A stretch of DNA of 64,000 bases from Brevibacillus_H sp049846925 (GTDB lineage Bacteria > Bacillota > Bacilli > Brevibacillales > Brevibacillaceae), in contig NZ_JBNCMT010000001.1 of NCBI RefSeq assembly GCF_049846925.1, positions 62,001-126,000 of the forward strand, written 5' to 3'. The notes under the pieces were generated by a model. It had not been told where the DNA came from and did not search any database. It saw only the letters and a list, made by a program, of their open reading frames with translations. The position numbers were made by a program, and so were the translations under genes. Below are positions 33,857-42,721 of the stretch, piece by piece. The first letter of the stretch is position 1. Every line of letters starts with the position of its first letter.

Positions 33857-35299
33857 TTATCCCTCCATCATGAGCAGTGTAGGATTTTCCAGCAACTGCT
33901 TGAGGTAGTTGACGAAACGTTGAGCCGGTTCACCGTCAATCAATCGATGGTCAAAGCTCAAGGAAAGGGACAGAACAGGTGCTACAACAATTTCGCCGTT
34001 TTTCACAACTGGTTTTTCACTGATTCGGCCAACACCGAGGATGGCAACCTCAGGATGGTTAATTACTGGCGTGAAGAACATTCCGCCTGCAGATCCGATG
34101 TTTGTAATGCTGAATGTTGAGCCTTTCAATTCATCAGCCGATGCTTTGCGATCACGAGCTTTCGTAGCCAACTCGGTAATTTCCGCAGCGATATCAAACA
34201 TCGATTTGCGATCTGCCGACTTCACCACAGGGACCATCAAGCCTTCATCGGTGGAAGTAGCAATACCGATGTTGTAATACTTTTTATAAATAATTTCTTG
34301 TTTTTCATCATCGATGGAAGCATTCAATTCTGGATATTTCTTGAGACCAGCCACGACTGCTTTCACAACGAATGGCAAATAAGTAAGTTTGATACCTTTT
34401 TGTTCAGCAAGTGGTTTTCCTTGCTTGCGTAGGGCAACCAGCTCTGTCACATCTACCTCATCAAAAATCGTAACATGAGGTGCTGTGTAAGCCGATTTCA
34501 CCATTGCTTTGGCAATCGCTTTGCGAATTCCTTTCAACGGAACACGTTCTTCCAGCTCACCTGTTTGTGGTGTGTAGTGAACAGTTGGTGCCCCTGCTGC
34601 TGGCGCAGTAACTGGCGCTGCTTGTGGTGTAGCCGCTGCTTGCGCTGCTGGCTGTGCCGCCGATACAGCTTGGGCTGCTGGTGCTGCAACTGGTGCTGCA
34701 ACTGTTGCTCCACCTGCTGCCACGCGGTCTACATCTGCACGTGTGATTCGGCCTAATGTACCAGATCCAGGAACAGTCGCCAGATTAATGCCTTTCTCAC
34801 GAGCGTATTTGCGTACAGATGGAGTAGCCAAAACGTGTTTGCGATCAATTGGCGCTGCTGCTTGTGCAGGTGGTGCAGCTACCGCTGTGGCTGCTGCTGG
34901 CGTATCGAGTGGTTGGGAAGCATTTTGATTGATTTGGGCACCAATATCACAGCCTGGATCAATCCCCTCTGCTTGTGCAGCTGGCACAGGAGCCGGAGTT
35001 GGCGCTGGTGCCGCTGCTGGGGCATCATGACCATGTGTAGGCAGATTCGGGATTTCTCCTTCTGCATCGAAAACAACCAACGTGTCTCCTACTACAGCAA
35101 CTGTTCCTTCTGTTACTGCCAGTTCAAGGATTTTACCTTTCACTGGAGATGGAATTTCTACAACTGCTTTATCATTTTGCACTTCTAAAATCACTTGATC
35201 TTCTTCAACGGAATCGCCTGGCTTTACATGCCATTTTACGATTTCGCCTTCGTGTATACCTTCACCGATATCCGGGAGCTTAAATTCAAATCGACTCAC
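33857..35299 (-). CDS. pdhC: Dihydrolipoamide acetyltransferase (E2)
   Basis: 480 residues. One lipoyl domain (1-80) with the lipoyl lysine at 44 in NDKAVVEIP, an Ala/Pro/Gln-rich hinge, an E1/E3-binding domain at about 155-190 (TPSVRKYAREKGINL), a second hinge, and the catalytic domain ending in LSLSFDHRLIDGEP (His-x3-Asp) near 445. It transfers acetyl groups to CoA in the PDH complex. Its start is separated from pdhB by a 188-base gap holding structured repeat B, an unusual interruption of this operon. Confidence 0.95.
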   Translation of the reverse strand: MSRFEFKLPDIGEGIHEGEIVKWHVKPGDSVEEDQVILEVQNDKAVVEIPSPVKGKILELAVTEGTVAVVGDTLVVFDAEGEIPNLPTHGHDAPAAAPAPTPAPVPAAQAEGIDPGCDIGAQINQNASQPLDTPAAATAVAAPPAQAAAPIDRKHVLATPSVRKYAREKGINLATVPGSGTLGRITRADVDRVAAGGATVAAPVAAPAAQAVSAAQPAAQAAATPQAAPVTAPAAGAPTVHYTPQTGELEERVPLKGIRKAIAKAMVKSAYTAPHVTIFDEVDVTELVALRKQGKPLAEQKGIKLTYLPFVVKAVVAGLKKYPELNASIDDEKQEIIYKKYYNIGIATSTDEGLMVPVVKSADRKSMFDIAAEITELATKARDRKASADELKGSTFSITNIGSAGGMFFTPVINHPEVAILGVGRISEKPVVKNGEIVVAPVLSLSLSFDHRLIDGEPAQRFVNYLKQLLENPTLLMMEG

Positions 35300-35350
35300 A
35301 GGAGTCCCTCCTTATGAACTGTTCCGGTCCTATAAATCCACCGGGTAAGA

Positions 35351-35452
35351 ACCCACCCGACTCTAGCTATCGCTGGCGGTCGACTAAACGCAACATCCGT
35401 GTTGCATCGTCGACACTTGCACGTCCTGAGCTTCGTCGGGCGGGGCCCCAAC
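35351..35452. repeat. Structured intergenic repeat, copy B (102 bp), inside the pdh operon
   Basis: Nearly identical to 1041-1142 in length and sequence; same complementary ends and the GTCGAC-flanked hairpin at 35379-35414. It lies between pdhB and pdhC, so the pdh transcript includes it. Differences from copy A fall mainly outside the stems (CTCTAGC for CACAAGC; CTTCG for CATCG). It could set differential stability or translation of downstream E2-E3. Confidence 0.85.
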
Positions 35453-35487
35453 TTATAAACATTATCAAACCATGTATCCGGCGGTTC

Positions 35488-36465
35488 TTAGAAGTTGATT
35501 ACTTTATCAATTGTCTCGGTGATGCGTTTTACATCCGGGAGCCAGATGTCTTCTGCTTGCGCAAACGGGTATACGGTATCTGGAGCCGTTACACGTAATA
35601 CAGGTGCTTCCAGATGAAGGATGGCATGCTCATTGATTTGAGCCATAATTTCTGCCGCAACACCTGCTTGACGCTGTGCTTCTTGAACCACGATCGCACG
35701 GTTGGTTTTCTTCACTGATTCAAGGATTGTGTCCATATCAAGTGGATTAATGGTGCGCAAGTCGATCACTTCTACTTTTACGCCGCGTTTTTCCATCTCT
35801 TCTGCTGCTTTGAGGCTTGTGTGAACCATGGCACCGTATGTAACCAGTGTCACGTCACTGCCTTCTTTGACTACGTTTGCTTTTCCGATTGGAACAGTGT
35901 AGTCGCCTTCTGGCACTTCGCCACGGAAGGAACGGTACAATTTCATATGTTCCAGGAAGATAACCGGATCATTGTCACGAATCGCCGAGATCAACAATCC
36001 TTTCGCATCATACGGGTTGGAAGGGATAACGACTTTGACACCAGGCGTTTGCAAGAACAATCCTTCGAGTGAATCTGCGTGTAACTCAGGAGTTTTTACC
36101 CCACCACCAAATGGTGAACGGAATGTGATTGGACTAGTGTATTTACCACCAGAACGGAAACGCATACGTGCAGCCTGTGAAGCAATCGCATCGATTGTCT
36201 CAAATACGAAACCAAAGAATTGAATTTCAGCTACTGGTCGAAAACCATTGATGCCCAAACCTACTGCCAAACCACCAATTCCTGATTCTGCAAGTGGTGT
36301 GTCAAATACACGGTTTTCGCCGAACTCTTTTTGCAATCCGTCTGTTGCACGGAATACACCGCCATTATTTCCAACGTCTTCCCCGAAGACCAGAACATTC
36401 TCATCACGAGCCAATTCGACGCGCATCGCGTCTGTAATGGCTTGAACCATCGTCATTTGTGCCAT
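35488..36465 (-). CDS. pdhB: Pyruvate dehydrogenase E1 beta subunit
   Basis: 325 residues, TPP-dependent E1 beta. VFGEDVGNNGGVFRATDGLQ near the start, FDTPLAESGIGGLAVGL, FRSPFGGGVKTPELHADSLE with the active-site His, and ALHLEAPVLRVTAPDTVYPFA-type C-terminal parts are standard. It starts 3 bases after pdhA. Together with PdhA it decarboxylates pyruvate and acetylates E2 lipoate. Confidence 0.95.
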   Translation of the reverse strand: MAQMTMVQAITDAMRVELARDENVLVFGEDVGNNGGVFRATDGLQKEFGENRVFDTPLAESGIGGLAVGLGINGFRPVAEIQFFGFVFETIDAIASQAARMRFRSGGKYTSPITFRSPFGGGVKTPELHADSLEGLFLQTPGVKVVIPSNPYDAKGLLISAIRDNDPVIFLEHMKLYRSFRGEVPEGDYTVPIGKANVVKEGSDVTLVTYGAMVHTSLKAAEEMEKRGVKVEVIDLRTINPLDMDTILESVKKTNRAIVVQEAQRQAGVAAEIMAQINEHAILHLEAPVLRVTAPDTVYPFAQAEDIWLPDVKRITETIDKVINF

Positions 36466-36468
36466 AGT

Positions 36469-37560
36469 TTACTTCGTCTCCTTCGCCTGATATTCTGCCA
36501 TCTGCTTCTGAAGCTCTGGAGGCAGTGTTTCATACATCACTTCAATTAAATCGGTCACTTTCATCTTCGGATATTCATCCGCTTTTTTGATCGCATCAGC
36601 AACCGCTTGTTTTGCTTCTTCGATAACAGCTTCTTCGTCTTTTTCAGACCAGAGGCCTTTGCCTGTCACGTATTTACGGAAGCGAATGAGTGGATCTTTT
36701 TGCTCCCATTCGCCTTGTTCTTCAGTTGTACGATAACGAGTTGGGTCGTCACCTGCCATGGTATGTGGACCATAACGGTAAGTAAGTGCTTCGATCAATG
36801 TAGCACCTTCGCCAGAAGTACCCCGTTCTTTTGCATCTTGGACTGCTTTGTAAACAGCGAGAACATCCATACCGTCTACACGTACACCTTCGATACCAGC
36901 AGCTACTGCTTTAATGGCGATGTTTTGTGCAGCAGTTTGCTTTTCAAAAGGAACAGAGATCGCATATCCGTTATTTTGAGAGAAGAAGATTACAGGGAGT
37001 TTGTATACCCCAGCGTAGTTCATGCCTTCGTAGAAATCACCTTGAGATGTAGCACCATCACCGAAGTAGTTGATTGCTACTTTCTTTTCGCCACGAAGCT
37101 TGTAACCCATCGCAACACCTGTCGCTTGTGTACATTGCGCTGCGATGATGATTTGCGGCATTAATACGTTCACATCATCCGGAATTTGTCCGCCATGAAT
37201 ATGTCCACGGGAGTAGAGAAAAGCTTGATAAAGTGGCAATCCATGCCAAACGATTTGTGGAATGTCACGATAGCTAGGAAGAATAAAGTCTTCTTTGGCA
37301 AGAGCAGACTGGGAACCGATCATCGCTGCTTCCTGACCTGCTACGGGAGCGTAGAAACCGAGACGTCCTTGACGGTTCAAGCTAATCGCACGTTGGTCCC
37401 ACACACGGGTGAAAACCATTTTACGCATCAATTCTTTCAGTTCTTCATCAGTAATTTTCGGCATCATTCCTGGATTGACTACAGTGCCGTCTGGTGCAAG
37501 TATTTGGAGTGGAGCAGAATCACGAAGCTTCTCAGCAGTAGAAATACTCAATGAAATCAC
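36469..37560 (-). CDS. pdhA: Pyruvate dehydrogenase E1 alpha subunit
   Basis: 363 residues. TPP motif GDGATSQGDFYEGMNYAGVYKLP with the conserved NNGYAIS following, and YRYGPHTMAGDDPTRYR in the regulatory loop. It is the first gene of the operon; the 213 bases upstream (37561-37774) are very A+T-rich and probably hold its promoter, but I cannot pick one with confidence. The same gap holds the start of the divergent esterase. Confidence 0.95.
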   Translation of the reverse strand: MISLSISTAEKLRDSAPLQILAPDGTVVNPGMMPKITDEELKELMRKMVFTRVWDQRAISLNRQGRLGFYAPVAGQEAAMIGSQSALAKEDFILPSYRDIPQIVWHGLPLYQAFLYSRGHIHGGQIPDDVNVLMPQIIIAAQCTQATGVAMGYKLRGEKKVAINYFGDGATSQGDFYEGMNYAGVYKLPVIFFSQNNGYAISVPFEKQTAAQNIAIKAVAAGIEGVRVDGMDVLAVYKAVQDAKERGTSGEGATLIEALTYRYGPHTMAGDDPTRYRTTEEQGEWEQKDPLIRFRKYVTGKGLWSEKDEEAVIEEAKQAVADAIKKADEYPKMKVTDLIEVMYETLPPELQKQMAEYQAKETK

Positions 37561-37774
37561 CTCTTCGTAGGATTAACAAGAATTGTGTACCTAGAAACGA
37601 ACTGTTATAGTTGCACAAACCATCTGTGTATCTGTATTAAATCAGCTTTATTCAAGCTTATTTCGTTCCTGTTACTATTCATGATAAAATCTGTATCAAT
37701 AAATTTCAATAACTTTTTTACTCTTTTTTTATTTTTTATATTGTTTATAGTGTTAAACATAGGAGGAATAATGA

Positions 37775-38497
37775 ATGACAAGCTATGTAAACCGCACCAT
37801 TGTCAAAGAAGAAGTCAATAGTGAACGATTGGGAATTACCCGCTCCTGCAAGGTATATTTGCCTCCCGGGTATAATGAGCTTCTCTCTTATCCAGTGATT
37901 TATTGTCAGGATGGCAACGAATTTTTCACGATGGGCCGAATTGCCACGATTGCCAATCAACTGATTCTCGAGGATGACATCGAACCCATGATCATCGTGG
38001 GAGTCTCCGTTGAGCGAAGTAAAAGAACCAGCGAATACTCCCCTACCGGTTCACGCAATGATATGTACAAGCGCTTTTTTGTCGAAGAATTGCTACCCTA
38101 CATAGAGGACCGCTACCCAGTACGCAAAGATATCTCATCCCGAGTCATCGCAGGAGATTCTCTTGGCGGGACTGTATCCTTACATCTTGCTTTGGATCAT
38201 CCCGAGGTATTCCAGCGAATGATTTCCCTTTCTGGCGCTTTCTTTCAACCGACACTGGATCGCATCCAAGAGACAGATAACCTTTCCTGGCTCAAGTTAT
38301 GGATGGTTGTTGGGACGGAAGAAACCGAAGTCGAAACCAATATCGGTACCTTCGATTTCGTCGATTGGAATCGTCGGGCCAAGCTTCTTCTAGAAGAAAA
38401 ACAGGCGCACTTGCACTATTCCGAACAACCGGGACGACACGTATGGGGATTGTGGCAAAATCAGTTACCTGATGCCATTCGCTATTTTTTTGCCTGA
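37775..38497 (+). CDS. Putative esterase (esterase D/IroE-like alpha/beta hydrolase)
   Basis: 240 residues, GGAGG site at 5 bases. Cytosolic alpha/beta hydrolase: KVYLPPGYN, VIYCQDGNEFF (oxyanion region), nucleophile IAGDSLGGTVSLHLAL (Ser in GDSLGG), and His in GRHVWGLWQ near the end, with Asp/Glu in MVVGTEETEVE between. This matches the putative esterase family that includes ferric-enterobactin esterases and YbbA of B. subtilis. The substrate is unknown. Confidence 0.85.
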   Translation: MTSYVNRTIVKEEVNSERLGITRSCKVYLPPGYNELLSYPVIYCQDGNEFFTMGRIATIANQLILEDDIEPMIIVGVSVERSKRTSEYSPTGSRNDMYKRFFVEELLPYIEDRYPVRKDISSRVIAGDSLGGTVSLHLALDHPEVFQRMISLSGAFFQPTLDRIQETDNLSWLKLWMVVGTEETEVETNIGTFDFVDWNRRAKLLLEEKQAHLHYSEQPGRHVWGLWQNQLPDAIRYFFA

Positions 38498-38517
38498 CAA
38501 GAGAAGGTAAAGAAGTT

Positions 38518-38712
38518 TTATAATAAACCATTAATTTCTTGTATATCTTCATAGCTATACTTCCTGCCATCAGTCAAATGGATACCCTGACTGGTCGTTT
38601 GATCAATTTCGCCTGCAACTTGTGTGTCATCCTTTAACACAATGTTGACAATCTTGCTTTCTTCCAGCTTCATTTGTTTGTTTAACAATTCCCTTTGTTT
38701 CGCTGAAATCAT
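38518..38712 (-). CDS. Small hypothetical protein, possible Sm/YolD-like fold
   Basis: 64 residues from ATG 38712, which has GAGAGG 11 bases before it; the longer frame lacks a site. A short helix (SAKQRELLNKQMKLEESKI) is followed by five short beta strands with turns (VNIVLKDDTQVAGEIDQTT, HLTDGRKYSYEDIQEI), similar to YolD-like or Sm-like beta barrels. Convergent with the esterase. Function is unknown. Confidence 0.6.
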   Translation of the reverse strand: MISAKQRELLNKQMKLEESKIVNIVLKDDTQVAGEIDQTTSQGIHLTDGRKYSYEDIQEINGLL

Positions 38713-38799
38713 GGAGTAAATACCTCTCTTTGCATAATGATTGGTAAGCATAGTATCCCAATCCATTCAAAGAATTACTCTGTGTAACAAAAATTCCAT

Positions 38800-38829
38800 T
38801 TGACGATTGTTTCATGGACTTGCTATACT
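38800..38829 (+). promoter_or_regulatory. Promoter of the lysine riboswitch transcript
   Basis: TTGACG, 18 bases, TATACT, about 35 bases before the riboswitch 5' end. Good match to the sigma-A consensus. Confidence 0.7.
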
Positions 38830-38863
38830 GAGCAACGGTATAAAAAGTTTATATATAAAAAAA

Positions 38864-39066
38864 TCCTCATCTGTGTTCTCACGATGAGGTAGAGGTTGCG
38901 ACAATTATTAGTAGCTGATCGGAGGCTTGGATGGAGCCGATGAAGATCTGTTGAAAGGGAAAGTCGCCGAAGCTTGCTGTTGCCCATTTCACACAGCCTG
39001 CTGGGACCACGTCGAACAGACGTGGGACTGTCACAAGGAATACGTCCTTGTGGAGTACTATCTTTT
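38864..39066 (+). promoter_or_regulatory. Lysine riboswitch (L box)
   Basis: Carries the L-box conserved landmarks in order: GATGAGGTAGAGG at the 5' end, TTAGTAGCTGATCGGAGGC, GGGAAAGTCGCCGAAGC in the middle, then GGGACTGTCA, a CAAGGAATACGTCCTTG hairpin and GGAGTACTATC at the 3' end. P1 pairs GGTAG (38888-38892) with CTATC (39058-39062). It lies about 114 bases before the start of an amino acid permease gene. When lysine binds, the terminator at 39097-39138 should form and switch the gene off. Confidence 0.9.
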
Positions 39067-39096
39067 ACGTTGAGAACGGATGCGGGTTTGCATAGC

Positions 39097-39138
39097 AAAA
39101 GTGCTGTGGACTCGATTCTCGATTCCCGGCACTTTTTT
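39097..39138 (+). terminator. Riboswitch-controlled intrinsic terminator
   Basis: AAAAGTGC(T)G paired with CGGCACTTTT, then a T run, directly before the permease ribosome binding site. It is the expression platform of the L box. Confidence 0.85.
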
Positions 39139-39179
39139 ATTTCCTTTTTCTCTTTATCACTTTATCAGGAGGAAGTATT

Positions 39180-40604
39180 ATGGCTACAAAAAAATGGGGT
39201 TTCTGGCTCCTGACTGCATTCGTTGTTGGAAATATGGTGGGCTCAGGTATTTTCATGCTGCCAAGCTCACTTGCCAATACTGCAAGTCCACTGGGTGTTA
39301 CGCTTGCCTGGTTGCTAACCGGCTTAGGTGTTCTCATGATTGCACTTGTATTTGGTAACTTGTCTGTACGTCGCCCTGAGCTGACAGCCGGACCACAAAG
39401 CTATGCACGTGCCTTGTTCACATCACGCCGAGCAGGCAATATGGCAGGTTTCAGTATGGCTTGGGGGTGTTGGATTGCCAACGCTTCCGGTAACGTAGCG
39501 ATTATCACGACTTTCGCAGGGTATCTCTCTACGTTCTTTCCTATTATGAAAGATGAGCGTGTGCTTTTCACCATTGGCTCTTTTGCTGTTGAAATGGGAA
39601 AACTAACTTCGTTCCTTGTATGCAGTGCCCTGCTTTGGGGAATTAATGCGATTTTACTCCGTGGTTTAAATGGTGCAGGTAAATTAAACTTCTTCGCTAC
39701 TGCGACAAAGGTACTCGGCTTTGGATTATTCATCGTTGCATCGCTTTACGCGTTTAATGCAGCCAACCTGAGCGAATTCTATCTGCCTGTAACCGATGAA
39801 GATGGAGTTGTCCATGGACTGGGCAGTCAAATCAACTTGGCTGCGCTCGCTACTCTCTGGGCGTTCGTCGGGATCGAATCGGCGGTTATTTTCTCCGGGC
39901 GTGCTCGTTCACAACGTGATGTAAAACGGGCAACCGTCACAGGCCTTGGGATCGCTTTGGCCATCTATATTGGAATTACGTTGCTTACTATGGGCGTTTT
40001 GCCACAAGAAGCACTGAAAGCCTCTGACAAACCGCTCGTTGATGCATTAACTGCTGTAATCGGAAGCTCTGGCGGTACGTTGATGGCGTTACTTGCAGTG
40101 GCATCTCTATTGGGAACCTCTGTAGGCTGGATTCTTTTAAGTGCAGAGATTCCGTATCAAGCGGCACAATCCGGGATTTTTCCACGTTTGTTTATGAAAT
40201 CAAATAAGCACGGAAGCCCTTCCGCTTCCCTTATTGTAACCAATGTATTTTCTCAGCTATTTGTCTTCTCTACGATTTCTGGTACAATTGCCGAAGCATT
40301 CGCATTCGTGACAGTGGTAGCGACACTTGCCTATCTCATTCCTTACCTCGTATCAGCTATCTATCAATTGAAGCTGGTCATTACGGGACAAACCTACAAT
40401 CAAGAGCCAGGCTCCCGTGTAAAGGATGGTATCATCGCTTTCCTTGCTGTTGCCTACTCTGCATGGGTAATCAAGAGCGGAACGGCAGACCTCAAAACAT
40501 TTGGTTTGGGAATCGGACTGTTCTTACTCGGATTTATTCTGTATCCACTGATGAGCGGGTCGACAAAGAAGATCGAACAACCAGCTAATGTTGTCATTGA
40601 ATAA
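39180..40604 (+). CDS. Lysine-regulated amino acid permease (APA family, YvsH-like)
   Basis: 474 residues, 12 hydrophobic segments. N-terminal NMVGSGIFMLPSSLA is the APC superfamily substrate-binding loop; AFVGIESAVIFSGRARSQRDVKRAT is typical of arginine/lysine-ornithine antiporters. AGGAGG site 8 bases before ATG. The L box upstream shows that lysine controls it. In B. subtilis the permease yvsH is also under an L box, which fits lysine uptake or exchange here. A terminator follows at 40621-40658. Confidence 0.88.
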   Translation: MATKKWGFWLLTAFVVGNMVGSGIFMLPSSLANTASPLGVTLAWLLTGLGVLMIALVFGNLSVRRPELTAGPQSYARALFTSRRAGNMAGFSMAWGCWIANASGNVAIITTFAGYLSTFFPIMKDERVLFTIGSFAVEMGKLTSFLVCSALLWGINAILLRGLNGAGKLNFFATATKVLGFGLFIVASLYAFNAANLSEFYLPVTDEDGVVHGLGSQINLAALATLWAFVGIESAVIFSGRARSQRDVKRATVTGLGIALAIYIGITLLTMGVLPQEALKASDKPLVDALTAVIGSSGGTLMALLAVASLLGTSVGWILLSAEIPYQAAQSGIFPRLFMKSNKHGSPSASLIVTNVFSQLFVFSTISGTIAEAFAFVTVVATLAYLIPYLVSAIYQLKLVITGQTYNQEPGSRVKDGIIAFLAVAYSAWVIKSGTADLKTFGLGIGLFLLGFILYPLMSGSTKKIEQPANVVIE

Positions 40605-40620
40605 TGGAAGCCATATAAAC

Positions 40621-40658
40621 AAATGCCATCGAAGGTTATCTTTCGGTGGCATTTTTTA
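40621..40658 (+). terminator. Intrinsic terminator of the permease gene
   Basis: Stem AAATGCCA(T)CGAA / TTCGGTGGCATTT with a T-run, 17 bases past the stop. Confidence 0.85.
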
Positions 40659-40751
40659 TATGGCTCTCACGGGCTATATCATTTGTGAGCCTATCACGTT
40701 ATAGTAGAATCTGTTTTCAAGATAATGATAGAACAGCAAAGAGGTGCAGTA

Positions 40752-41261
40752 ATGAATAAACTAAACAGAAATTTACACCGCTATATCGGCTTGATTGTCA
40801 GCCTGTTTTTAATGATGTGGGTGATTACAGGATTTTTGCTTTTCAACGTACCTTGGTATCAAGAAAAAGCCAATGATTTGAAAACCACATCCATCGCTCT
40901 TCCAGCTACCTCCTCAGACTACACGATCTCTTATGTTGGTGATGCACTTATCAAAACAGGAGAATATAAATGGGAAGAAATTCGCTCCATTACAAAGTCA
41001 GGAGAAAACTTTAAAGTTTATGTCAAACGGGACCCCATCTTGCGTATTACGGTTGATAAAAACGGACAGATAACAGCACTAAAACAAGACCCGATTCTAG
41101 ACTTATTTTACGGACTGCACGTTGGTGAATGGGAAGATATCAACTATGTAACTTTATTAGAAGTTATTTCAATCCTGGTTGTAATTTTAACAGTAACCGG
41201 TTGGGTGTACTTCTTGCCCAAAAGAAAAAAACGGAAACTGAATGTAGCTTCCGATTCATAA
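40752..41261 (+). CDS. PepSY-type membrane protein
   Basis: 169 residues from ATG 40752 (AGAGGTG site); the extra 9 residues in the longer frame have no site. Two membrane helices: about 12-34 (HRYIGLIVSLFLMMWVITGF) and 134-154 (VTLLEVISILVVILTVTGWVYF), with an extracytoplasmic PepSY-like part between. Residues NLHRYIGL are the usual PepSY-TM start. Such proteins are linked to iron uptake or protease regulation, but here the role is unknown. Confidence 0.75.
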   Translation: MNKLNRNLHRYIGLIVSLFLMMWVITGFLLFNVPWYQEKANDLKTTSIALPATSSDYTISYVGDALIKTGEYKWEEIRSITKSGENFKVYVKRDPILRITVDKNGQITALKQDPILDLFYGLHVGEWEDINYVTLLEVISILVVILTVTGWVYFLPKRKKRKLNVASDS

Positions 41262-41271
41262 GGAACTAGCC

Positions 41272-41541
41272 CTATTCTTCAAAAAACGGATTAAACTTCT
41301 TCCCTGCAAAGGCATCCTGTTGTTTCCGTTTAATAAATGGATTAAAGCCAGTTTCATCTTGTTTATTGCCAAAAGGGGAGCCTGTCGATGAAGAATGGCC
41401 CTCTTTTCTTCCCATCATGATCCCAATCTCCTGTTTGATTGCTTCATTACAATCTTTTATATCACGATCGACATCTACATTCAGTTTTTTCAAGTCAATC
41501 AATCGATCCATATAGGCGATCAATGTTTCAAAACGTCCCAT
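41272..41541 (-). CDS. Hypothetical protein (89 aa)
   Basis: 89 residues. Residues 1-50 are helical (RFETLIAYMDRLIDLKKL, then DRDIKDCNEAIKQEIGIMMGRK); residues 50-89 are polar with a duplicated NPF motif (GFNPFIKRK and KFNPFFEE). The repeated xFNPF could be a protein-binding element, but I know no family. It is convergent with the PepSY gene. Confidence 0.6.
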   Translation of the reverse strand: MGRFETLIAYMDRLIDLKKLNVDVDRDIKDCNEAIKQEIGIMMGRKEGHSSSTGSPFGNKQDETGFNPFIKRKQQDAFAGKKFNPFFEE

Positions 41542-41730
41542 TTATCCGTCTCCCACTTTATAGATAGTTTTTCTTTCTTATAAATGTAGCATAATTACAG
41601 CATTTTCGCCTACTTGTCACAGGTTTGCTATGGTTTTGCCAAGCAAATTAGACTATCATGAAACTGTTGTGATGAAAGTTACACCTAAGTGAATGCACCA
41701 CAACACTACTACATGTAAAAAGGTGATTTC

Positions 41731-42078
41731 ATGAAAGTGTTAGCCGTTGTTCCACGGGTCTACGTATCCGATGTGAATTCGAATCTTGATTTTTACAAAG
41801 AGCTGCTGAAAGCTGAACCAAAAGGAATCATGCAAGTAAAAACAATGGAAATAGCCCGCTTCGATCAGATCGTGATGATTGCTGGGGCAGACACAAACAG
41901 CATTCGTGTCACTGCTTCAATTGTAGTAGACTCCCTTGAAGAAGCAAAAAACTTTGTTACTCAATCTGGCGGAGAAGTACTAGTAGGTCCTGCCACTGTA
42001 CCATCTGGCAATATGATGATAGCCCGTCACCCTGATGGCAACGTTTTTGAATACCTTCAACCAATCTCACGCAGTTAA
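41731..42078 (+). CDS. VOC family protein (115 aa)
   Basis: 115 residues, RBS AAAGGTG 7 bases before ATG. Fold pattern VVPRVYVSDVNSNLDFYKELLKAEP and MIARHPDGNVFEYLQPI, as in the glyoxalase/bleomycin resistance group. A candidate Glu ligand is in VFEYL. Substrate unknown. Followed by a terminator, and then by a second VOC gene at 42245. Confidence 0.8.
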   Translation: MKVLAVVPRVYVSDVNSNLDFYKELLKAEPKGIMQVKTMEIARFDQIVMIAGADTNSIRVTASIVVDSLEEAKNFVTQSGGEVLVGPATVPSGNMMIARHPDGNVFEYLQPISRS

Positions 42079-42084
42079 TGAGTA

Positions 42085-42120
42085 AGAAGAAAGCAAACAG
42101 TTTGCTTTCTTCTTTTTTTA
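42085..42120 (+). terminator. Intrinsic terminator
   Basis: 14-base perfect inverted repeat AGAAGAAAGCAAAC/GTTTGCTTTCTTCT followed by a T run. Confidence 0.85.
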
Positions 42121-42244
42121 TTGTATCAATGAAACTTGTCTTACTTGCGAAACTGTTGGGAAAAGAAGGAAATCAATTCCTTGGACAAGAAATAGAATGA
42201 GGCAGTTTTACTGCACACATACTACCATTCTAGGGGTGATACGA

Positions 42245-42649
42245 TTGGCACTTACCGCTGACAAAACGTTTGTCAACTTGCCTGTCAAAGATTTGCACAA
42301 GACTATTGAGTTCTTTACAAAATTAGGATTCGAATTCAACCCCCAATTTACCGACGAAAAAGCAACTTGCATGATTATCAATGATCACACTTTTGTCATG
42401 TTGTTGGTGGAAGAGTTTTTCCAGACGTTTATCAAAAAGGAAATTGCTGATTCATCCAAAAGTACGGAAGTCATCATGGCACTCTCAGCGGAAAGCCGTG
42501 AGCAAGTAGATGAGATAGTTAACAGGGCACTTGCTGCTGGTGGAACGGCTTACAACGACCCAATTGATCATGGTTTTATGTACACATGGAGTTTTCAAGA
42601 CATCGATGGTCATCTATGGGAATTCGTTTATATGAATATACCAGAATAA
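42245..42649 (+). CDS. VOC family protein (134 aa)
   Basis: 134 residues from TTG 42245 with AGGGGTG about 6 bases before it; the ATG at 42197 has no site. VNLPVKDLHKTIEFFTKLGFEFNPQF and the C-terminal FQDIDGHLWEFVYMN show the glyoxalase/VOC fold with a Glu ligand candidate. The central EEFFQTFIKKEIADSSKS is typical of the lactoylglutathione lyase-like extradiol dioxygenase subgroup in Bacilli. Role unknown. Confidence 0.8.
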   Translation: MALTADKTFVNLPVKDLHKTIEFFTKLGFEFNPQFTDEKATCMIINDHTFVMLLVEEFFQTFIKKEIADSSKSTEVIMALSAESREQVDEIVNRALAAGGTAYNDPIDHGFMYTWSFQDIDGHLWEFVYMNIPE

Positions 42650-42680
42650 TCGGGTGACTCAGTGGGGGAGTGCATAAAAA

Positions 42681-42719
42681 TGCCTCCCCTGTTTATCAGG
42701 AGAGGCTTACGGTTTTTTT
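42681..42719. terminator. Bidirectional intrinsic terminator
   Basis: Stem GCCTCCCCTG/CAGGAGAGGC with one mismatch, loop TTTAT; T runs on both sides. Between the convergent VOC and DUF805 genes. Confidence 0.8.
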
Positions 42720-42721
42720 GC

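Noticed and set aside
37585..37821. 78-codon plus-strand frame upstream of the esterase
   Set aside because: Phe/Leu-rich translation of an A+T-rich intergenic region, no ribosome site, and it runs into the esterase start.
38823..39098. 91-codon minus-strand frame
   Set aside because: It lies over the lysine riboswitch on the other strand; the L-box structure explains the sequence.
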